Assembly: GCF_002163875.1 (NCBI RefSeq)
Contig: NZ_CP019333.1
Location: 2,658,864-2,722,863 of the forward strand
Direction: 5' to 3'
Length of the DNA stretch: 64,000 nt
Origin: Gilvibacter sp. SZ-19
GTDB lineage: Bacteria > Bacteroidota > Bacteroidia > Flavobacteriales > Flavobacteriaceae
Of this stretch, positions 28,020 to 37,266 are shown in pieces. The position numbers and the translations under genes were made by a program. Numbering within the stretch: position 1 is the stretch's first letter; the number at the start of each line of letters is the position of its first letter. The notes beneath the pieces were generated by a model, which saw nothing but the letters and a program-made list of their open reading frames with translations, was not told the origin of the DNA and did no database searches.

Positions 28020-28738
28020 ACAGTTTAAAGATCAGATCTTTTGGCCCACAGACACTGCTTATAGAATGGCCACAGCTAATTAGTCCTGAGATCCATGCCG
28101 AGCTGTTGGCTTACCGGAAATTGTCCAAATTATTCGCAGATCAGATCGCAGAAACAGTCATAACCTATAATGCCATTGCCTTACACTTAAAACCAGGGCA
28201 TTCTCCAAATGCCTTAAAAGCGGAGTTGGAAGAGACCATTAGTTTAAATGAGGTAAGTCCCTTACCGCCAAGTATGCGTTGGGATTTGCCAGTGTGTTAT
28301 GACACACAACTCGCCATGGACCTCGAAGAACTCGCCCAAGAAAAGCAAATGAGCAAGCAGGAACTCATCAAGTTACACAGTGAGGTGGATTATCATATCT
28401 ATTTCTGCGGATTTTTACCGGGCTTCATTTATTTGGGAGGACTCAACAAAGCCCTACACAGTCCAAGACTAGCGGTGCCAAGAACTCATGTTCCCGCTGG
28501 TTCTGTTGGTATTGCTGGGTCTCAAACAGGAATATATCCCAGCCATAGTCCAGGGGGTTGGAAGATCATAGGCCGATGTCCGGTACCTGTGTTCGATCCG
28601 CGAAACGATGACAGGCCGAGTCCCTTTTTTGCAGGACAACTCATCCGCTTTGTACCAGTAGATCTCAAAGAGTATCATGCTATTGAGCAAGAAGTTGCTA
28701 AAGGAAGCTATGAACTTCTAAAAACGGAATTGACATGA
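28016..28738 (+). CDS. pxpB: 5-oxoprolinase subunit B (KipI family)
   Basis: 240 residues, cytoplasmic. Family blocks are VCYD, CGFLPGFIYLGGL, PRLAVPRTHVPAGSVGIAG and QTGIYPSHSPGGWKIIGR with the ending FFAGQLIRF. The Bacillus member was first named KipI, an inhibitor of kinase KinA, but with pxpA and pxpC beside it the role is the oxoprolinase complex. It is joined to both neighbours by four-base overlaps (28016 and 28735). Confidence 0.93.
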   Translation: MNSLKIRSFGPQTLLIEWPQLISPEIHAELLAYRKLSKLFADQIAETVITYNAIALHLKPGHSPNALKAELEETISLNEVSPLPPSMRWDLPVCYDTQLAMDLEELAQEKQMSKQELIKLHSEVDYHIYFCGFLPGFIYLGGLNKALHSPRLAVPRTHVPAGSVGIAGSQTGIYPSHSPGGWKIIGRCPVPVFDPRNDDRPSPFFAGQLIRFVPVDLKEYHAIEQEVAKGSYELLKTELT

Positions 28739-29589
28739 TTACAGTCATTCATCCAGGGTTATTATCGAGCTTGCAAGATGCCGGGCGGTTTGGCTATCGC
28801 AGTTTTGGAGTTCCTTGGAGCGGTCCTATGGATAGCTTTAGTGCCGGAATGGCCAAAGAGTTGGTGCAAAATACTCCAGAAGACGCGGTCTTGGAATTTT
28901 ACCAAAGAGGGCCGAGCTTGCAATTCGATGCCGATGCCGTAATTGCTGTTACCGGACAAAATTTCGAGCTCGTGATCGATGGAGAACCAAAATCACTGTT
29001 CAGGGCTCATAAGGTCAAGTCTGGACAACTACTGAGCATAAACTCCCTGGCAGCTACCAATTTTGGATATCTTGCTATAGCAGGCGGCTTTGATTCTGAG
29101 CGGGTTTTGGGAAGTAGATCCTATTGTCCGGGTATCACTAATCATATTAGGTTAGAACGAGGGGACAAACTCAAGTTCAATAAAAACCACAGCATAGAGG
29201 TGCCGAGTTTGTCGCGAGTTAAGTCCATTGCTCATATTTTCCAAACTGAGCACATTGAAGTTACACCAGGGCCGGAATACGACAGACTCAGCCTAGAACA
29301 AAAGGAAATACTGTGGAATAGCTCGCATACACTCAGCAGAAATATAAACCGTATGGGATATCGTTTTAATCCTACACCTGGCTTACATTCAGATGGGATC
29401 CTAACTGGGCCTGTACAAGCAGGAACGGTACAGTTGACACCAGGAGGAGAACTTATAGTACTAATGCGAGACGCACAAACTACAGGAGGATACGCGCGTA
29501 TCTTACAATTAATGCCGGATGCGATTAGTGTGTTAGCACAACAGATTCCGGGAACAACTTTACAGTTTAGACTAAAAACTACAACTTAA
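28735..29589 (+). CDS. pxpC: 5-oxoprolinase subunit C (KipA family)
   Basis: 284 residues, cytoplasmic. Typical blocks: PGLLSSLQDAGRFGYRSFGV, SGPMDSFSAGMA, AIAGGFD, GSRSYC, and SNRMGYR-like RNINRMGYRF followed by DGILTGPVQAGTVQLTPGGE. It forms the carboxylase-like half of the PxpABC complex with PxpB. The last gene of the NRAMP-like/pxpABC operon; its stop overlaps by four bases the end of the muramidase gene on the other strand, so no room remains for a shared terminator. Confidence 0.93.
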   Translation: MITVIHPGLLSSLQDAGRFGYRSFGVPWSGPMDSFSAGMAKELVQNTPEDAVLEFYQRGPSLQFDADAVIAVTGQNFELVIDGEPKSLFRAHKVKSGQLLSINSLAATNFGYLAIAGGFDSERVLGSRSYCPGITNHIRLERGDKLKFNKNHSIEVPSLSRVKSIAHIFQTEHIEVTPGPEYDRLSLEQKEILWNSSHTLSRNINRMGYRFNPTPGLHSDGILTGPVQAGTVQLTPGGELIVLMRDAQTTGGYARILQLMPDAISVLAQQIPGTTLQFRLKTTT

Positions 29590-30413
29590 AGACTTTTGTA
29601 TTTCTGGTAGGCCTTTTCTAGCTTAATATCGTATTTATTCTGAGCGAAGCCTGGTCCGTTATAACCACGAGCAAAGGCAGTCCAATTTTTAGACTGTAAA
29701 TGTCTGATCAAATTATTCGCTAAGCAAAAACTGCCAAAAGCCTCTAAATGAGCTCTTTCGTGGGTGTATATATGAGCTACATAAGTATCGACATTTTGAT
29801 ACCCCAAGAGGTCGTAGTGAAATCCCATGATCTGAAAGGCCCCGTAAGAAGCTGAGCAGTAGGCTGCGTCGTGAACTGCGTCCAAATCGCTCATTCCCGC
29901 TGCTTTTTCCAAACGGTCGTATTCTTGCTCACCGCCTTCGTAAAAAGCTTTTGTCCAAGACTTGTAAAGTACATTGGCCGTTCTGTCCTCCATAAAATCC
30001 TCTGGTCTCAAACCGCGTTTCGCCAATTGCTTCCAAAAGATATGCCCTTCGAATAAGATGCGCGGTCGGCCATCTAAAAGGAATCCTTTACCGCTACTTT
30101 CTATTTCGTTCACAGCCTTTACTGCAGCCAGTTCCAGGTTGTAACGAGAAGCAAAATCTATAAGGTCTTGTTCGGCTAAGAACTTATCGTTAAAGCGTGT
30201 TAAATTATCGTGCGCTGCAATTAGTACCGACCAGGTCTTTGGACCCACAATGCCATCTACCACCAAATTGTTTTGCGATTGAAAGTCCATAACGGCTTTC
30301 TGGGTATCCAGACCAAAGAATTCCGAGATCTTGACGCGATAACCTAAAGCGACAAGCATTTCTTCTAAGGTGTGAACGTCGGAGCCTTGGGATCGATGTC
30401 TTAGCGTTCTCAT
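29586..30413 (-). CDS. Peptidoglycan-binding N-acetylmuramidase, phage-endolysin type
   Basis: 275 residues. Residues 4-65 are a PG_binding_1 domain (LRHRSQGSDVHTLEEML to VVDGIVGPKTW). Residues 85-275 match the N-acetylmuramidase family known from phage endolysins, with the probable catalytic Glu in AVNEIESSGKGF and the block SASYGAFQIMGFH. No signal peptide or membrane helix is visible, which is the form of a holin-dependent endolysin, yet no other phage gene is near. It may be a domesticated lysin, or be released by another route. It stands alone, head to head with cassette 2. Confidence 0.85.
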   Translation of the reverse strand: MRTLRHRSQGSDVHTLEEMLVALGYRVKISEFFGLDTQKAVMDFQSQNNLVVDGIVGPKTWSVLIAAHDNLTRFNDKFLAEQDLIDFASRYNLELAAVKAVNEIESSGKGFLLDGRPRILFEGHIFWKQLAKRGLRPEDFMEDRTANVLYKSWTKAFYEGGEQEYDRLEKAAGMSDLDAVHDAAYCSASYGAFQIMGFHYDLLGYQNVDTYVAHIYTHERAHLEAFGSFCLANNLIRHLQSKNWTAFARGYNGPGFAQNKYDIKLEKAYQKYKSL

Positions 30414-30534
30414 AATTGTCTTTTTGTTAAAGGTAGACGCTATTGGCTTAAGCTACAAGAGGATAAACCCTGTACTTTATTTAAACCCTTTATTTATCTT
30501 GAATCAGCCTAGAGGGGATTTTCCCTTTTTTTCC

Positions 30535-30553
30535 GGTAATGCTTTGAATTACC
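30535..30553. promoter_or_regulatory. Inverted repeat before signalling cassette 2
   Basis: Arms GGTAAT / ATTACC with spacer GCTTTGA, 48 bases before the small-protein start. Its half-site resembles the ATTACGG arm of the repeat before cassette 1 (11546-11566), with the arms in swapped order. Confidence 0.4.
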
Positions 30554-30601
30554 CGTTGCTTTTTATAAACTTTAAAGAGTTATAACTAAAAAAAATAGAA
30601 T

Positions 30602-30961
30602 ATGGCCATACCTGCCAAGTGTATTACAGTACAACAAGCCAGACAGCTTCAAGACAATTGGGTTAATACCCGCGAACCCGCTATAACACAAGCCAGAGGA
30701 GGACAACAAGATGCTCGCGAAATGGTTTTCAATATAGCAGAACTAGAAGAATTTCTGGATTATGTAAAATCAGAGTCGAAGAAAAATGGCATTAGCAATC
30801 CGGGAGTACGGCTGTACTTTGCAGCTTACAACAATATGAATTCAGATCTAGCAACTGTTTTTCTCAGCGCAACCATGTCAGACGCTAAGAATTCAGATAA
30901 CAACTATGATATTCAACCGTATAATACAATTACTGCTGGATTCCCTCCAAAGAATTATTAA
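30602..30961 (+). CDS. Small soluble protein, first gene of signalling cassette 2
   Basis: 119 residues, no signal peptide, no membrane helix, no domain that I recognise. Helical N-terminal half (ARQLQDNWV, then FNIAELEEFLDYV), then NPGVRLYFAA and LATVFLSAT strands, and a Gly/Pro-rich end (GFPPKNY). The order of these elements follows that of the 111-residue protein at 11636-11971, so the two look like distant homologues. Its stop overlaps the next ATG by one base. Role unknown; placement suggests a partner of the membrane protein and kinase behind it. Confidence 0.72.
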   Translation: MAIPAKCITVQQARQLQDNWVNTREPAITQARGGQQDAREMVFNIAELEEFLDYVKSESKKNGISNPGVRLYFAAYNNMNSDLATVFLSATMSDAKNSDNNYDIQPYNTITAGFPPKNY

Positions 30962-31662
30962 TGGAGTACGGTATTATTTTTTTAATAATGTGTTTAGAGT
31001 TGATTGCGGCCCTCGCTGGCTTATATCATATCAAAAAACATAAAGTCGGAACGTATACTAAGTATTTGGTATACGTTCTATTTTTTGTATTCTTCACAGA
31101 AGTTATTTCTATAGTATTCCCTTTAGTAGTATCTGGAGATATTGAGCTTTTCTCTTCATTACAAGGTACACCTTTCGAAAATAATTTTTGGATTCACAAC
31201 ATTCAATTAGTAGTTACTTTTGCCTTCTTCGCTGCTTATTTCAGATCGCGTTTAAAAAGAGGTTTTCTAGCCAAAATTATCCAGCTTCTAATCTTTGTTT
31301 TTGTCGTTGGAGCAATGCTAAACTTCATTTTGACAGATGTGTATTTTACAACCATCTCAAAATTCACCTATATAGCTGGGTCTATTTTGATATTGATCTC
31401 GATACTCTTTTATTATTTCGAGTTGTTACAAAGTGATAATATTCTAAGATTCAGTACTTCGCTTACGTTTTACATCTCTGTTGGATCTCTGCTTTATTAT
31501 CTATGTGTTACACCTTTGTTCATCTACAGCAGATATTATTATCAAGTTGATAGTAGCAAGATATTCGACAACTTCTACATTATAGCTCTGGCTATTGCGA
31601 ACATTATAATGTACGGTATTTTCACATTAGGATTTTTATTATGCAAACCGAATCAGAATTAA
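30961..31662 (+). CDS. Seven-helix membrane protein, signalling cassette 2
   Basis: 233 residues with about seven hydrophobic helices (roughly 3-24, 36-60, 77-97, 103-124, 130-155, 163-187, 199-227) and no known domain. It overlaps the kinase by 22 bases and the small protein by one, so all are co-translated. Helix number, size and order match the protein at 11978-12607. As the next gene is a kinase without a sensor domain, this is the likely signal-receiving part. AT-richer than its neighbours, as membrane-protein genes often are. Confidence 0.72.
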   Translation: MEYGIIFLIMCLELIAALAGLYHIKKHKVGTYTKYLVYVLFFVFFTEVISIVFPLVVSGDIELFSSLQGTPFENNFWIHNIQLVVTFAFFAAYFRSRLKRGFLAKIIQLLIFVFVVGAMLNFILTDVYFTTISKFTYIAGSILILISILFYYFELLQSDNILRFSTSLTFYISVGSLLYYLCVTPLFIYSRYYYQVDSSKIFDNFYIIALAIANIIMYGIFTLGFLLCKPNQN

Positions 31663-32435
31663 TACTGTTAATAGTCTATATCGCTTCTGTTCTATTAATA
31701 ATAGTGGTTGTAGCGATCCGTTTTTTTTCCGTATTCATTCACAGAAAGAATAAACTCATATTAGCACAACTGGAAGCAGAGAAGAAATTTGAAAGTGAGC
31801 TTGCGAATTCCCGCCTAGAAATACAAGAGCAAACCTTTAAGAACATCGCCTGGGAACTTCACGATAATGTGGGCCAACTCTTATCAGTCGCCAATATACA
31901 GCTCAATATGCTCGAACCTAAATTGGACGAAGCAGACAGGCCACAACTCAAAGAGACCAAAGGCATCGTAGGGGAGAGTCTCAAGGAAATCCGCAACCTT
32001 TCCCGCTCGTTAAACAAAGATGCGATTCTAAATGACGGACTTATCAATTCCATCAAGCGAGAGATAGACCGGTTCAATCGTATGAACTTTTTGAATGCCC
32101 AGCTGAGCGTTTCAGGCGAGGAGTGCTGCATAAACGCCAAGGACGAGATTATCATCTATCGTATTCTGCAAGAGTTCTTTAGCAATGTGATCAAGCATGC
32201 CAAGGCCGATAATTTATTTGTAAATTTAAACTTTGAGCCCCACAGATTGCTAGTAAAGGCAAGTGATGACGGTATAGGATTCAGCCAAACAGACATTCGC
32301 GGCAGCAACGGACTTTTAAATATGAAAAGTCGCGCCGCCTTGATCAATGCCCAGTTGGATTTGGATTCCGAGCAAGGCCGAGGAGTTACCCTAACCCTAG
32401 AATACCCTTATAAAGACAATGACCGCCAAAACTAA
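31641..32435 (+). CDS. Sensor histidine kinase (HisKA_3 type), signalling cassette 2
   Basis: 264 residues: one membrane helix (about 8-34), coiled linker, HisKA_3 block NIAWELHDNVGQLLS with H74, and HATPase_c with LQEFFSNVIKHAKA, SDDGIGFS and SNGLLNMKSRA. No sensor domain of its own. The His falls at the same residue number as in the cassette 1 kinase. Overlaps the seven-helix gene by 22 bases and the regulator by 17. Confidence 0.92.
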   Translation: MQTESELILLIVYIASVLLIIVVVAIRFFSVFIHRKNKLILAQLEAEKKFESELANSRLEIQEQTFKNIAWELHDNVGQLLSVANIQLNMLEPKLDEADRPQLKETKGIVGESLKEIRNLSRSLNKDAILNDGLINSIKREIDRFNRMNFLNAQLSVSGEECCINAKDEIIIYRILQEFFSNVIKHAKADNLFVNLNFEPHRLLVKASDDGIGFSQTDIRGSNGLLNMKSRAALINAQLDLDSEQGRGVTLTLEYPYKDNDRQN

Positions 32436-33075
32436 ACACAATATCGTAATCGTTGATGACCACCTGCTTTTTGCCGGTTCTCTTGCCAAACTACTAGAGT
32501 CTTTTGGCGAATTCAACGTCTTGTTCCACGCTAAGAACGGTGCGGACTTTCAGCAGCAATTAAAAGCATCAAATGTTCAGCCAGATGTAGTCTTACTCGA
32601 CATAAACATGCCCGTAATGGACGGTTTTGAGACCGCCAATTGGCTCAGTTCATACCGTAAGGACATCAAAGTGCTTGCGCTCTCCATGGACGATGACGAA
32701 GAGACCATTTTACGTATGTTACGCTGCGGAGCCAACGGTTATCTGCTTAAGGATATTCACCCGGATAAACTTAGAGAAGCCTTGTTAGAGGTGCTCCACA
32801 AAGGCTATTATCATTCAGAAAAGGTCGCGGCCACACTCTTGCAATCGTTGAATCCGTCCAAAGAAAAGCCAGAGCACCATTTAAAAGAGAACGAGCGTAT
32901 TTTTATAAGCCTAGCTTGTACCGAAATGACCTATAAGGAAATCGCCGAAAAAATGAACCTGAGTCCAAAAACCATCGACGGTTATCGACACGAACTCTTT
33001 ACGCGTTTACACATTAAAAATAGGGTAGGTCTGGTTATTTACGCCCTTAAGCACGGGCTTTATCAGATTCAATAA
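32419..33075 (+). CDS. NarL/LuxR-family response regulator, signalling cassette 2
   Basis: 218 residues. Receiver domain with D13/D14, phosphoacceptor D61 in LLDINMPVMDG, Ser in place of Thr in LALSMDD, and Lys in YLLKDI. LuxR helix-turn-helix at the end (MTYKEIAEKMNLSPKTIDGYR). The last 29 bases overlap the convergent pseudouridine synthase gene. Regulated genes are unknown; the inverted repeat at 30535-30553 is one candidate site. Confidence 0.92.
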   Translation: MTAKTKHNIVIVDDHLLFAGSLAKLLESFGEFNVLFHAKNGADFQQQLKASNVQPDVVLLDINMPVMDGFETANWLSSYRKDIKVLALSMDDDEETILRMLRCGANGYLLKDIHPDKLREALLEVLHKGYYHSEKVAATLLQSLNPSKEKPEHHLKENERIFISLACTEMTYKEIAEKMNLSPKTIDGYRHELFTRLHIKNRVGLVIYALKHGLYQIQ

Positions 33076-33757
33076 GCGCAGCCCAAATTGGGTCCGCAGT
33101 ATTGGGTATAGCCAAGAAATCAAGCGGTGTTTTCTTAACAGGGTGGATCAAGGCCAAACGGTAAGCGTGCAAATGTATGCTTCCATCTGGATTGGATCTT
33201 TTAGCACCATATTTCAAGTCTCCTTTGATCACACAGCCAATTGCCGCCAATTGTGTTCGGATCTGGTGATGCCTCCCGGTGTGAAGTTCTATTTCTAAAG
33301 CCGTATAATTCTTTAACTGCGCCAGCACTTTATAGCTCAAAGATGCTTGTTTACTGTTTGCCACTTCTTTGGGATGGGCATAGGATTTGTTTTGCTTCGG
33401 ATTGCGAACCAAAAAATGAGTCAGTTGCGCCTGCTTTGCCTCAGGGGAATGCTCAACTACAGCCCAATAGGTCTTTTCGGTTTCTCGCTTTTGGAACATT
33501 GCGTTTAGCCTGCTCAGGGCTTTAGAAGTTCTGGCAAAGACCACAACGCCACTTGTGGGCCTGTCCAAGCGATGTACAACTCCCAAAAACACCTTTCCGG
33601 GTTTGTTGTATTTATTGCCAATATAGGCTTTGGCTATCTCTACAAGGGGTTCATCGCCAGTTTGATCGCCCTGAACCAGATCGCCGGCGCGTTTGTTGAC
33701 CACCAACAGATGATTGTCTTCGTATATAATGTCAATGTTCTCCGGCGTGGATCGCAT
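33047..33757 (-). CDS. RluA-family RNA pseudouridine synthase
   Basis: 236 residues, cytoplasmic. The catalytic block GVVHRLDRPTSGVVVFA contains the active Asp, preceded by IDIIYEDNHLLVVNKRAGDLV, and GRHHQIRTQLA is the C-terminal signature. It turns uridine into pseudouridine in an rRNA or tRNA; there is no S4 domain, as in RluA/RluC-like short forms, and the target site cannot be told. It starts nine bases after panB on the same strand, so the two form an operon. Its 3' end overlaps the response-regulator gene by 29 bases. Confidence 0.9.
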   Translation of the reverse strand: MRSTPENIDIIYEDNHLLVVNKRAGDLVQGDQTGDEPLVEIAKAYIGNKYNKPGKVFLGVVHRLDRPTSGVVVFARTSKALSRLNAMFQKRETEKTYWAVVEHSPEAKQAQLTHFLVRNPKQNKSYAHPKEVANSKQASLSYKVLAQLKNYTALEIELHTGRHHQIRTQLAAIGCVIKGDLKYGAKRSNPDGSIHLHAYRLALIHPVKKTPLDFLAIPNTADPIWAALIESDKARA

Positions 33758-33766
33758 CAGAAAGGT

Positions 33767-34585
33767 TTAGTATTGCTCGTCCTCGTTCGGAAAGTCACCA
33801 GATTTGACGTCGTCTATATATTTGGAAAAGGCATTGGTCATCTCCGAATACAGATCCAAATAACGGCGTAAGAAACGCGGATTGAATTCATAGGTCATCC
33901 CCAGCATATCATGTGTCACCAAAACTTGTCCGTCGCAGCCCGGGCCAGCACCAATACCAATGATAGGTATCTGAACACTCTTGGCAACTTCTGCTGCTAG
34001 CGAAGCAGGAACCTTTTCTAAAACTATGGCGAAGCAACCAATGCGTTCTAGCATCAACGCATCTTCTTTGAGTTTTTCGGCCTCATCCTTGTCTTTTGCA
34101 CGCACGGTATAGGTCCCGAACTTGTAGATGGACTGTGGTGTTAGCCCTAAGTGACCCATCACGGGAATACCGGCATTAAGAATACGTTTAATGGAGTCTT
34201 TGATCTCTCGCCCACCTTCTAATTTTACAGCATGACCGCCGCTTTCTTTCATGATGCGGATAGCAGAGCGCAGGGCTTCTTTAGGATCGGACTGATAGGT
34301 TCCAAAAGGCAGGTCTACCACAACTAAACTTCTATTGATACCACGAACCACAGAAGAGGCGTGATAGATCATCTGATCTAAAGTAATGGGTAGGGTAGTT
34401 TCGTGTCCGGCCATAACATTGGAAGCTGAATCTCCCACCAGAATTACATCGATACCGGCACCGTCAACAATGCGTGCCATGGTATAATCATAAGCAGTGA
34501 GCATGGAGATCTTCTCACCGTTGTGCTTCATATCCACCAAGGTTTTGGTGGTTATTCTTTTGTATTCTTTTTTGGCCGTAGACAT
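33767..34585 (-). CDS. panB: 3-methyl-2-oxobutanoate hydroxymethyltransferase
   Basis: 272 residues, cytoplasmic; first step of pantothenate (vitamin B5) synthesis, moving a hydroxymethyl group from methylene-tetrahydrofolate to ketoisovalerate. Family blocks: [56 protein letters not shown] and [18 protein letters not shown]. First gene of a two-gene operon with the pseudouridine synthase. Confidence 0.96.
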   Translation of the reverse strand: MSTAKKEYKRITTKTLVDMKHNGEKISMLTAYDYTMARIVDGAGIDVILVGDSASNVMAGHETTLPITLDQMIYHASSVVRGINRSLVVVDLPFGTYQSDPKEALRSAIRIMKESGGHAVKLEGGREIKDSIKRILNAGIPVMGHLGLTPQSIYKFGTYTVRAKDKDEAEKLKEDALMLERIGCFAIVLEKVPASLAAEVAKSVQIPIIGIGAGPGCDGQVLVTHDMLGMTYEFNPRFLRRYLDLYSEMTNAFSKYIDDVKSGDFPNEDEQY

Positions 34586-34672
34586 TTAATAAGGTTTTAG
34601 GCAATAAAAGTACTAATTTTAACAGGAAACCGAACGACACGGATTCGTATAGTCTACAATTCAATTATTAAT

Positions 34673-35134
34673 ATGATACAACGAATTACCTTATTGCTGC
34701 TGCTGAGTTTTAGTTTTAGCCTGCAAGCTCAAGATTTTACCCAAGAGGATGCAAAAGCTGTAATCGATACTTTTTTCGAAGGCTTTCACAAGGGCGACAC
34801 CACCTTGATGCGTTCCGTACTTTTAAAAGAGGTCCCTACCTATACGGTTTATACCACGCCCAATGGCGAAAAGCGTTTGGTTACTGGTTCTGTAGATAGA
34901 CTCTTGGAGGGTATAGCACAACGGCCGGCAGAGCAGGTGTGGAAAGAAGAACTGTTGGATTACGCTGTTCAAATAGATGGAGATCTGGCTCAGGTTTGGA
35001 CGCCGTACAGGTTTTATCTCAATGGTAATTTTAGTCACTGCGGAGCCAATGCCTTTACGCTAATACAAACCAACGACGGTTGGCGCATTCAGAGTCTTAT
35101 TGATAGCAGACGCAAAGGAAGCTGTGAGCAGTAG
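34673..35134 (+). CDS. Secreted NTF2-like (SnoaL/lumazine-binding-like) protein
   Basis: 153 residues with a cleaved signal peptide ending near LQAQ. The rest fits the small cone-shaped NTF2-like fold: AKAVIDTFFEGFHKGDTTLMRSVL at the start, then VDRLLEGIA, and the strand block AQVWTPYRFYLNGNFSHCGANAFTLIQTNDGWRIQSL (a pattern typical of this family). Such proteins in flavobacteria are periplasmic and of unknown role. It lies alone, two bases before the end of convergent sdaA. Confidence 0.75.
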   Translation: MIQRITLLLLLSFSFSLQAQDFTQEDAKAVIDTFFEGFHKGDTTLMRSVLLKEVPTYTVYTTPNGEKRLVTGSVDRLLEGIAQRPAEQVWKEELLDYAVQIDGDLAQVWTPYRFYLNGNFSHCGANAFTLIQTNDGWRIQSLIDSRRKGSCEQ

Positions 35135-35136
35135 GA

Positions 35137-36561
35137 CTAGCAGTCTGATAGAGCTACATTGACCGCTAGACCACCTTCACTGGTCTCCTTGTATTTGGTA
35201 TTCATGTCGTTTGCGGTCTGCCACATAGTATTGATCACCTTATCTAAAGGCACCTTGGCGTTCTTTGGATCGCTGTCCAAAGCCATCTCACTTGCATTAA
35301 TGGCTTTAATCGCTCCCATGGCATTGCGTTCTATACACGGTATTTGAACTAAGCCAGCTATAGGATCACAAGTAAGTCCCAAATGATGTTCCATAGCAAT
35401 TTCTGAGGCCATTAAAACTTGTTCCGGACTTCCTCCCATAATCTCGGTAAGGGCTCCCGCAGCCATGGCAGAAGACACCCCGATCTCTGCTTGACAGCCG
35501 CCCATGGCAGCAGATATGGTCGCACCTTTCTTAAAAAGACTACCAATTTCTCCGGCCACTAATAAGAACTGTTTTACATCGTCAAAATTCGCGTCGTGGT
35601 TCTCAATTACCATATAATACATCAGCACAGCCGGTATAACTCCTGCGCTTCCATTGGTAGGAGCCGTTACCACTCGGCCTAAGGAAGCATTCACCTCATT
35701 AACCGCCAAGGCAAAACAGCTTACCCATTTTAAGATCTCGCGGAATTTCACCTCTCCGTCGCGGATGGCAGCGATCCATTCTTGTGGATTGCTGTAGTTG
35801 GTGTTTCTGATGAGTTTTTTATGAGAATCATAGGCTCGTCTGCGTACATTCAGTCCACCAGGTAGCACGCCTTCTGTATGGCAGCCTATATACATGGACT
35901 CCAACATCACGTCCCAAACTGCCTTGAAATCTGCATCTATTTGCTCCGGACTGCGGAGTGAGAGTTCATTCTGGTAGACTACTTCTGATACTTTCTTGCC
36001 CAATGACTGACAATATTGAAGAAGTTCATCTGCCCGCTGAATCGGATAGGGAAAATGACTAAAAGCTTCTTTTTTGGCAGCAGCGCGTTTGCGAGATTCT
36101 TCTACTACAAATCCACCTCCAATACTGTAAAAGGTCTTTTTAAAGAGCTTGCCGTTATTGAGCAGTCCTATAAATTCGATCCCGTTGGGGTGAAAGGGTA
36201 AGAACTCTCTATTGAAAACGATCTGTTTATCCATATCGAATTGCAATGGACGCTCTCCGTTCAGGGCCAGGGTCTTGTTTTCTCTTATCAGTGTTATCTC
36301 GGCATCGATCTTATCCGTAGGGAAACTCACCGGGTCAAATCCGCAGAGCCCTAAAAGCACAGCAATGTCTGTAGCATGACCTTTTCCGGTCAAAGACAAA
36401 GAGCCATAAAGATTAACGGTTACCTGATCGATCTGTTTGAAATGACCGCGTTTCTTAGCGATCTTGATCCATCGGTTAGCGGCCCTCCAAGGGCCTAAGG
36501 TATGCGAGCTCGAAGGACCAACGCCTATTTTGAGCATATCGAAAACACTGATGCTTTCCAC
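35137..36561 (-). CDS. sdaA: L-serine ammonia-lyase (iron-sulfur, single chain)
   Basis: 474 residues, cytoplasmic; deaminates L-serine to pyruvate. The beta domain starts [23 protein letters not shown]; the alpha domain carries the cluster cysteines in [23 protein letters not shown] and IPCIERNA, plus the C-terminal cysteine near the end (VALSDC), which in this family reaches into the active site. Divergent from the Crp-like gene with a shared promoter region of 55 bases. Confidence 0.95.
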   Translation of the reverse strand: MESISVFDMLKIGVGPSSSHTLGPWRAANRWIKIAKKRGHFKQIDQVTVNLYGSLSLTGKGHATDIAVLLGLCGFDPVSFPTDKIDAEITLIRENKTLALNGERPLQFDMDKQIVFNREFLPFHPNGIEFIGLLNNGKLFKKTFYSIGGGFVVEESRKRAAAKKEAFSHFPYPIQRADELLQYCQSLGKKVSEVVYQNELSLRSPEQIDADFKAVWDVMLESMYIGCHTEGVLPGGLNVRRRAYDSHKKLIRNTNYSNPQEWIAAIRDGEVKFREILKWVSCFALAVNEVNASLGRVVTAPTNGSAGVIPAVLMYYMVIENHDANFDDVKQFLLVAGEIGSLFKKGATISAAMGGCQAEIGVSSAMAAGALTEIMGGSPEQVLMASEIAMEHHLGLTCDPIAGLVQIPCIERNAMGAIKAINASEMALDSDPKNAKVPLDKVINTMWQTANDMNTKYKETSEGGLAVNVALSDC

Positions 36562-36577
36562 GGTAGTATTTTAGGGG

Positions 36578-36587
36578 CTAAATTTAG
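36578..36587. promoter_or_regulatory. Palindromic promoter box between sdaA and the Crp-like gene
   Basis: CTAAATTTAG is a perfect palindrome that holds a near-consensus -7 box (TAAATTTA) on both strands. It is 17 bases from the sdaA start and 30 from the Crp-like start, so it may serve both. Confidence 0.3.
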
Positions 36588-36616
36588 TGTTTTTAAGCAG
36601 AAGCCATTACTTTTAA

Positions 36617-37192
36617 ATGGTGGAAACTGCAGGAATAATTGCTAACATTAAACGATATGTTTCACTCTCGTCAGCAGAGGAACGCGCTTTTCTAAATATA
36701 CTTTCAACTAAAGAATTGACTAAGAAAGAGTTTCTGTTGCAACCGGGAATGGTGTGCAGGCATCAGACCTATGTGGTAGAGGGTTGTTTGCGCTCCTTTT
36801 TTATTGCTGCGGATGGCAGTGAACAAACCATTCAATTCGCTGTTAAGGATTGGTTTATTTCAGATTTCAACAGTTATCTTACCCAAAAGCCCGGTCATTT
36901 GTATGTAGAAGCCATAAGTCCTACAACAATATTGCAATTGGAACGTGAGGCCACAGAAGCACTTTGCCAGGAGTATCCAATATTCGACCGCTATTTTAAA
37001 ATGACTGCTCAAAAGGCCTTTGCCTTTGCTCAAAACAGAATGCTCTCCAACTTACGAGACTCTGCCACCGACAGGTATTTGGCGTTTCATGCGCGCTACC
37101 CAGAAATAGAGGCAGCTGTTCCTCAATATGCCTTGGCCTCTTATTTAGGGATGCGGCCTGAATTTTTAAGCAAGATCAAAAAATCGCTTTAA
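36617..37192 (+). CDS. Crp/Fnr-family regulator with cyclic-nucleotide-binding domain
   Basis: 191 residues. Residues 20-110 are a cNMP-binding-type beta-roll (LQPGMVCRHQTYVVEGCLRSFFIAADGSEQTIQFAV). The C-terminal part is the short, weak helix-turn-helix of the Bacteroidetes type (YALASYLGMRPEFLSKIKKSL). These proteins often lack the classical cAMP-binding residues; a ligand is not known. Divergent from sdaA and 74 bases before the dehydrogenase gene, which it may control. Confidence 0.85.
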   Translation: MVETAGIIANIKRYVSLSSAEERAFLNILSTKELTKKEFLLQPGMVCRHQTYVVEGCLRSFFIAADGSEQTIQFAVKDWFISDFNSYLTQKPGHLYVEAISPTTILQLEREATEALCQEYPIFDRYFKMTAQKAFAFAQNRMLSNLRDSATDRYLAFHARYPEIEAAVPQYALASYLGMRPEFLSKIKKSL

Positions 37193-37266
37193 AGTTATTT
37201 TCTTGAACTAGTTCATTTTTTCTGCGGTTTGGCTGGCTCATATTTGTCGTATTAAACTTATCGACT

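Noticed and set aside
29586-30413. Prophage remnant around the muramidase
   Set aside because: No integrase, capsid, tail or attachment-site repeats on either side.
30961-31662. Reading the seven-helix protein as a known receptor (such as a rhodopsin or 7TMR)
   Set aside because: No retinal lysine motif, no extracellular domain and no sequence signature; the helix count alone is not evidence.
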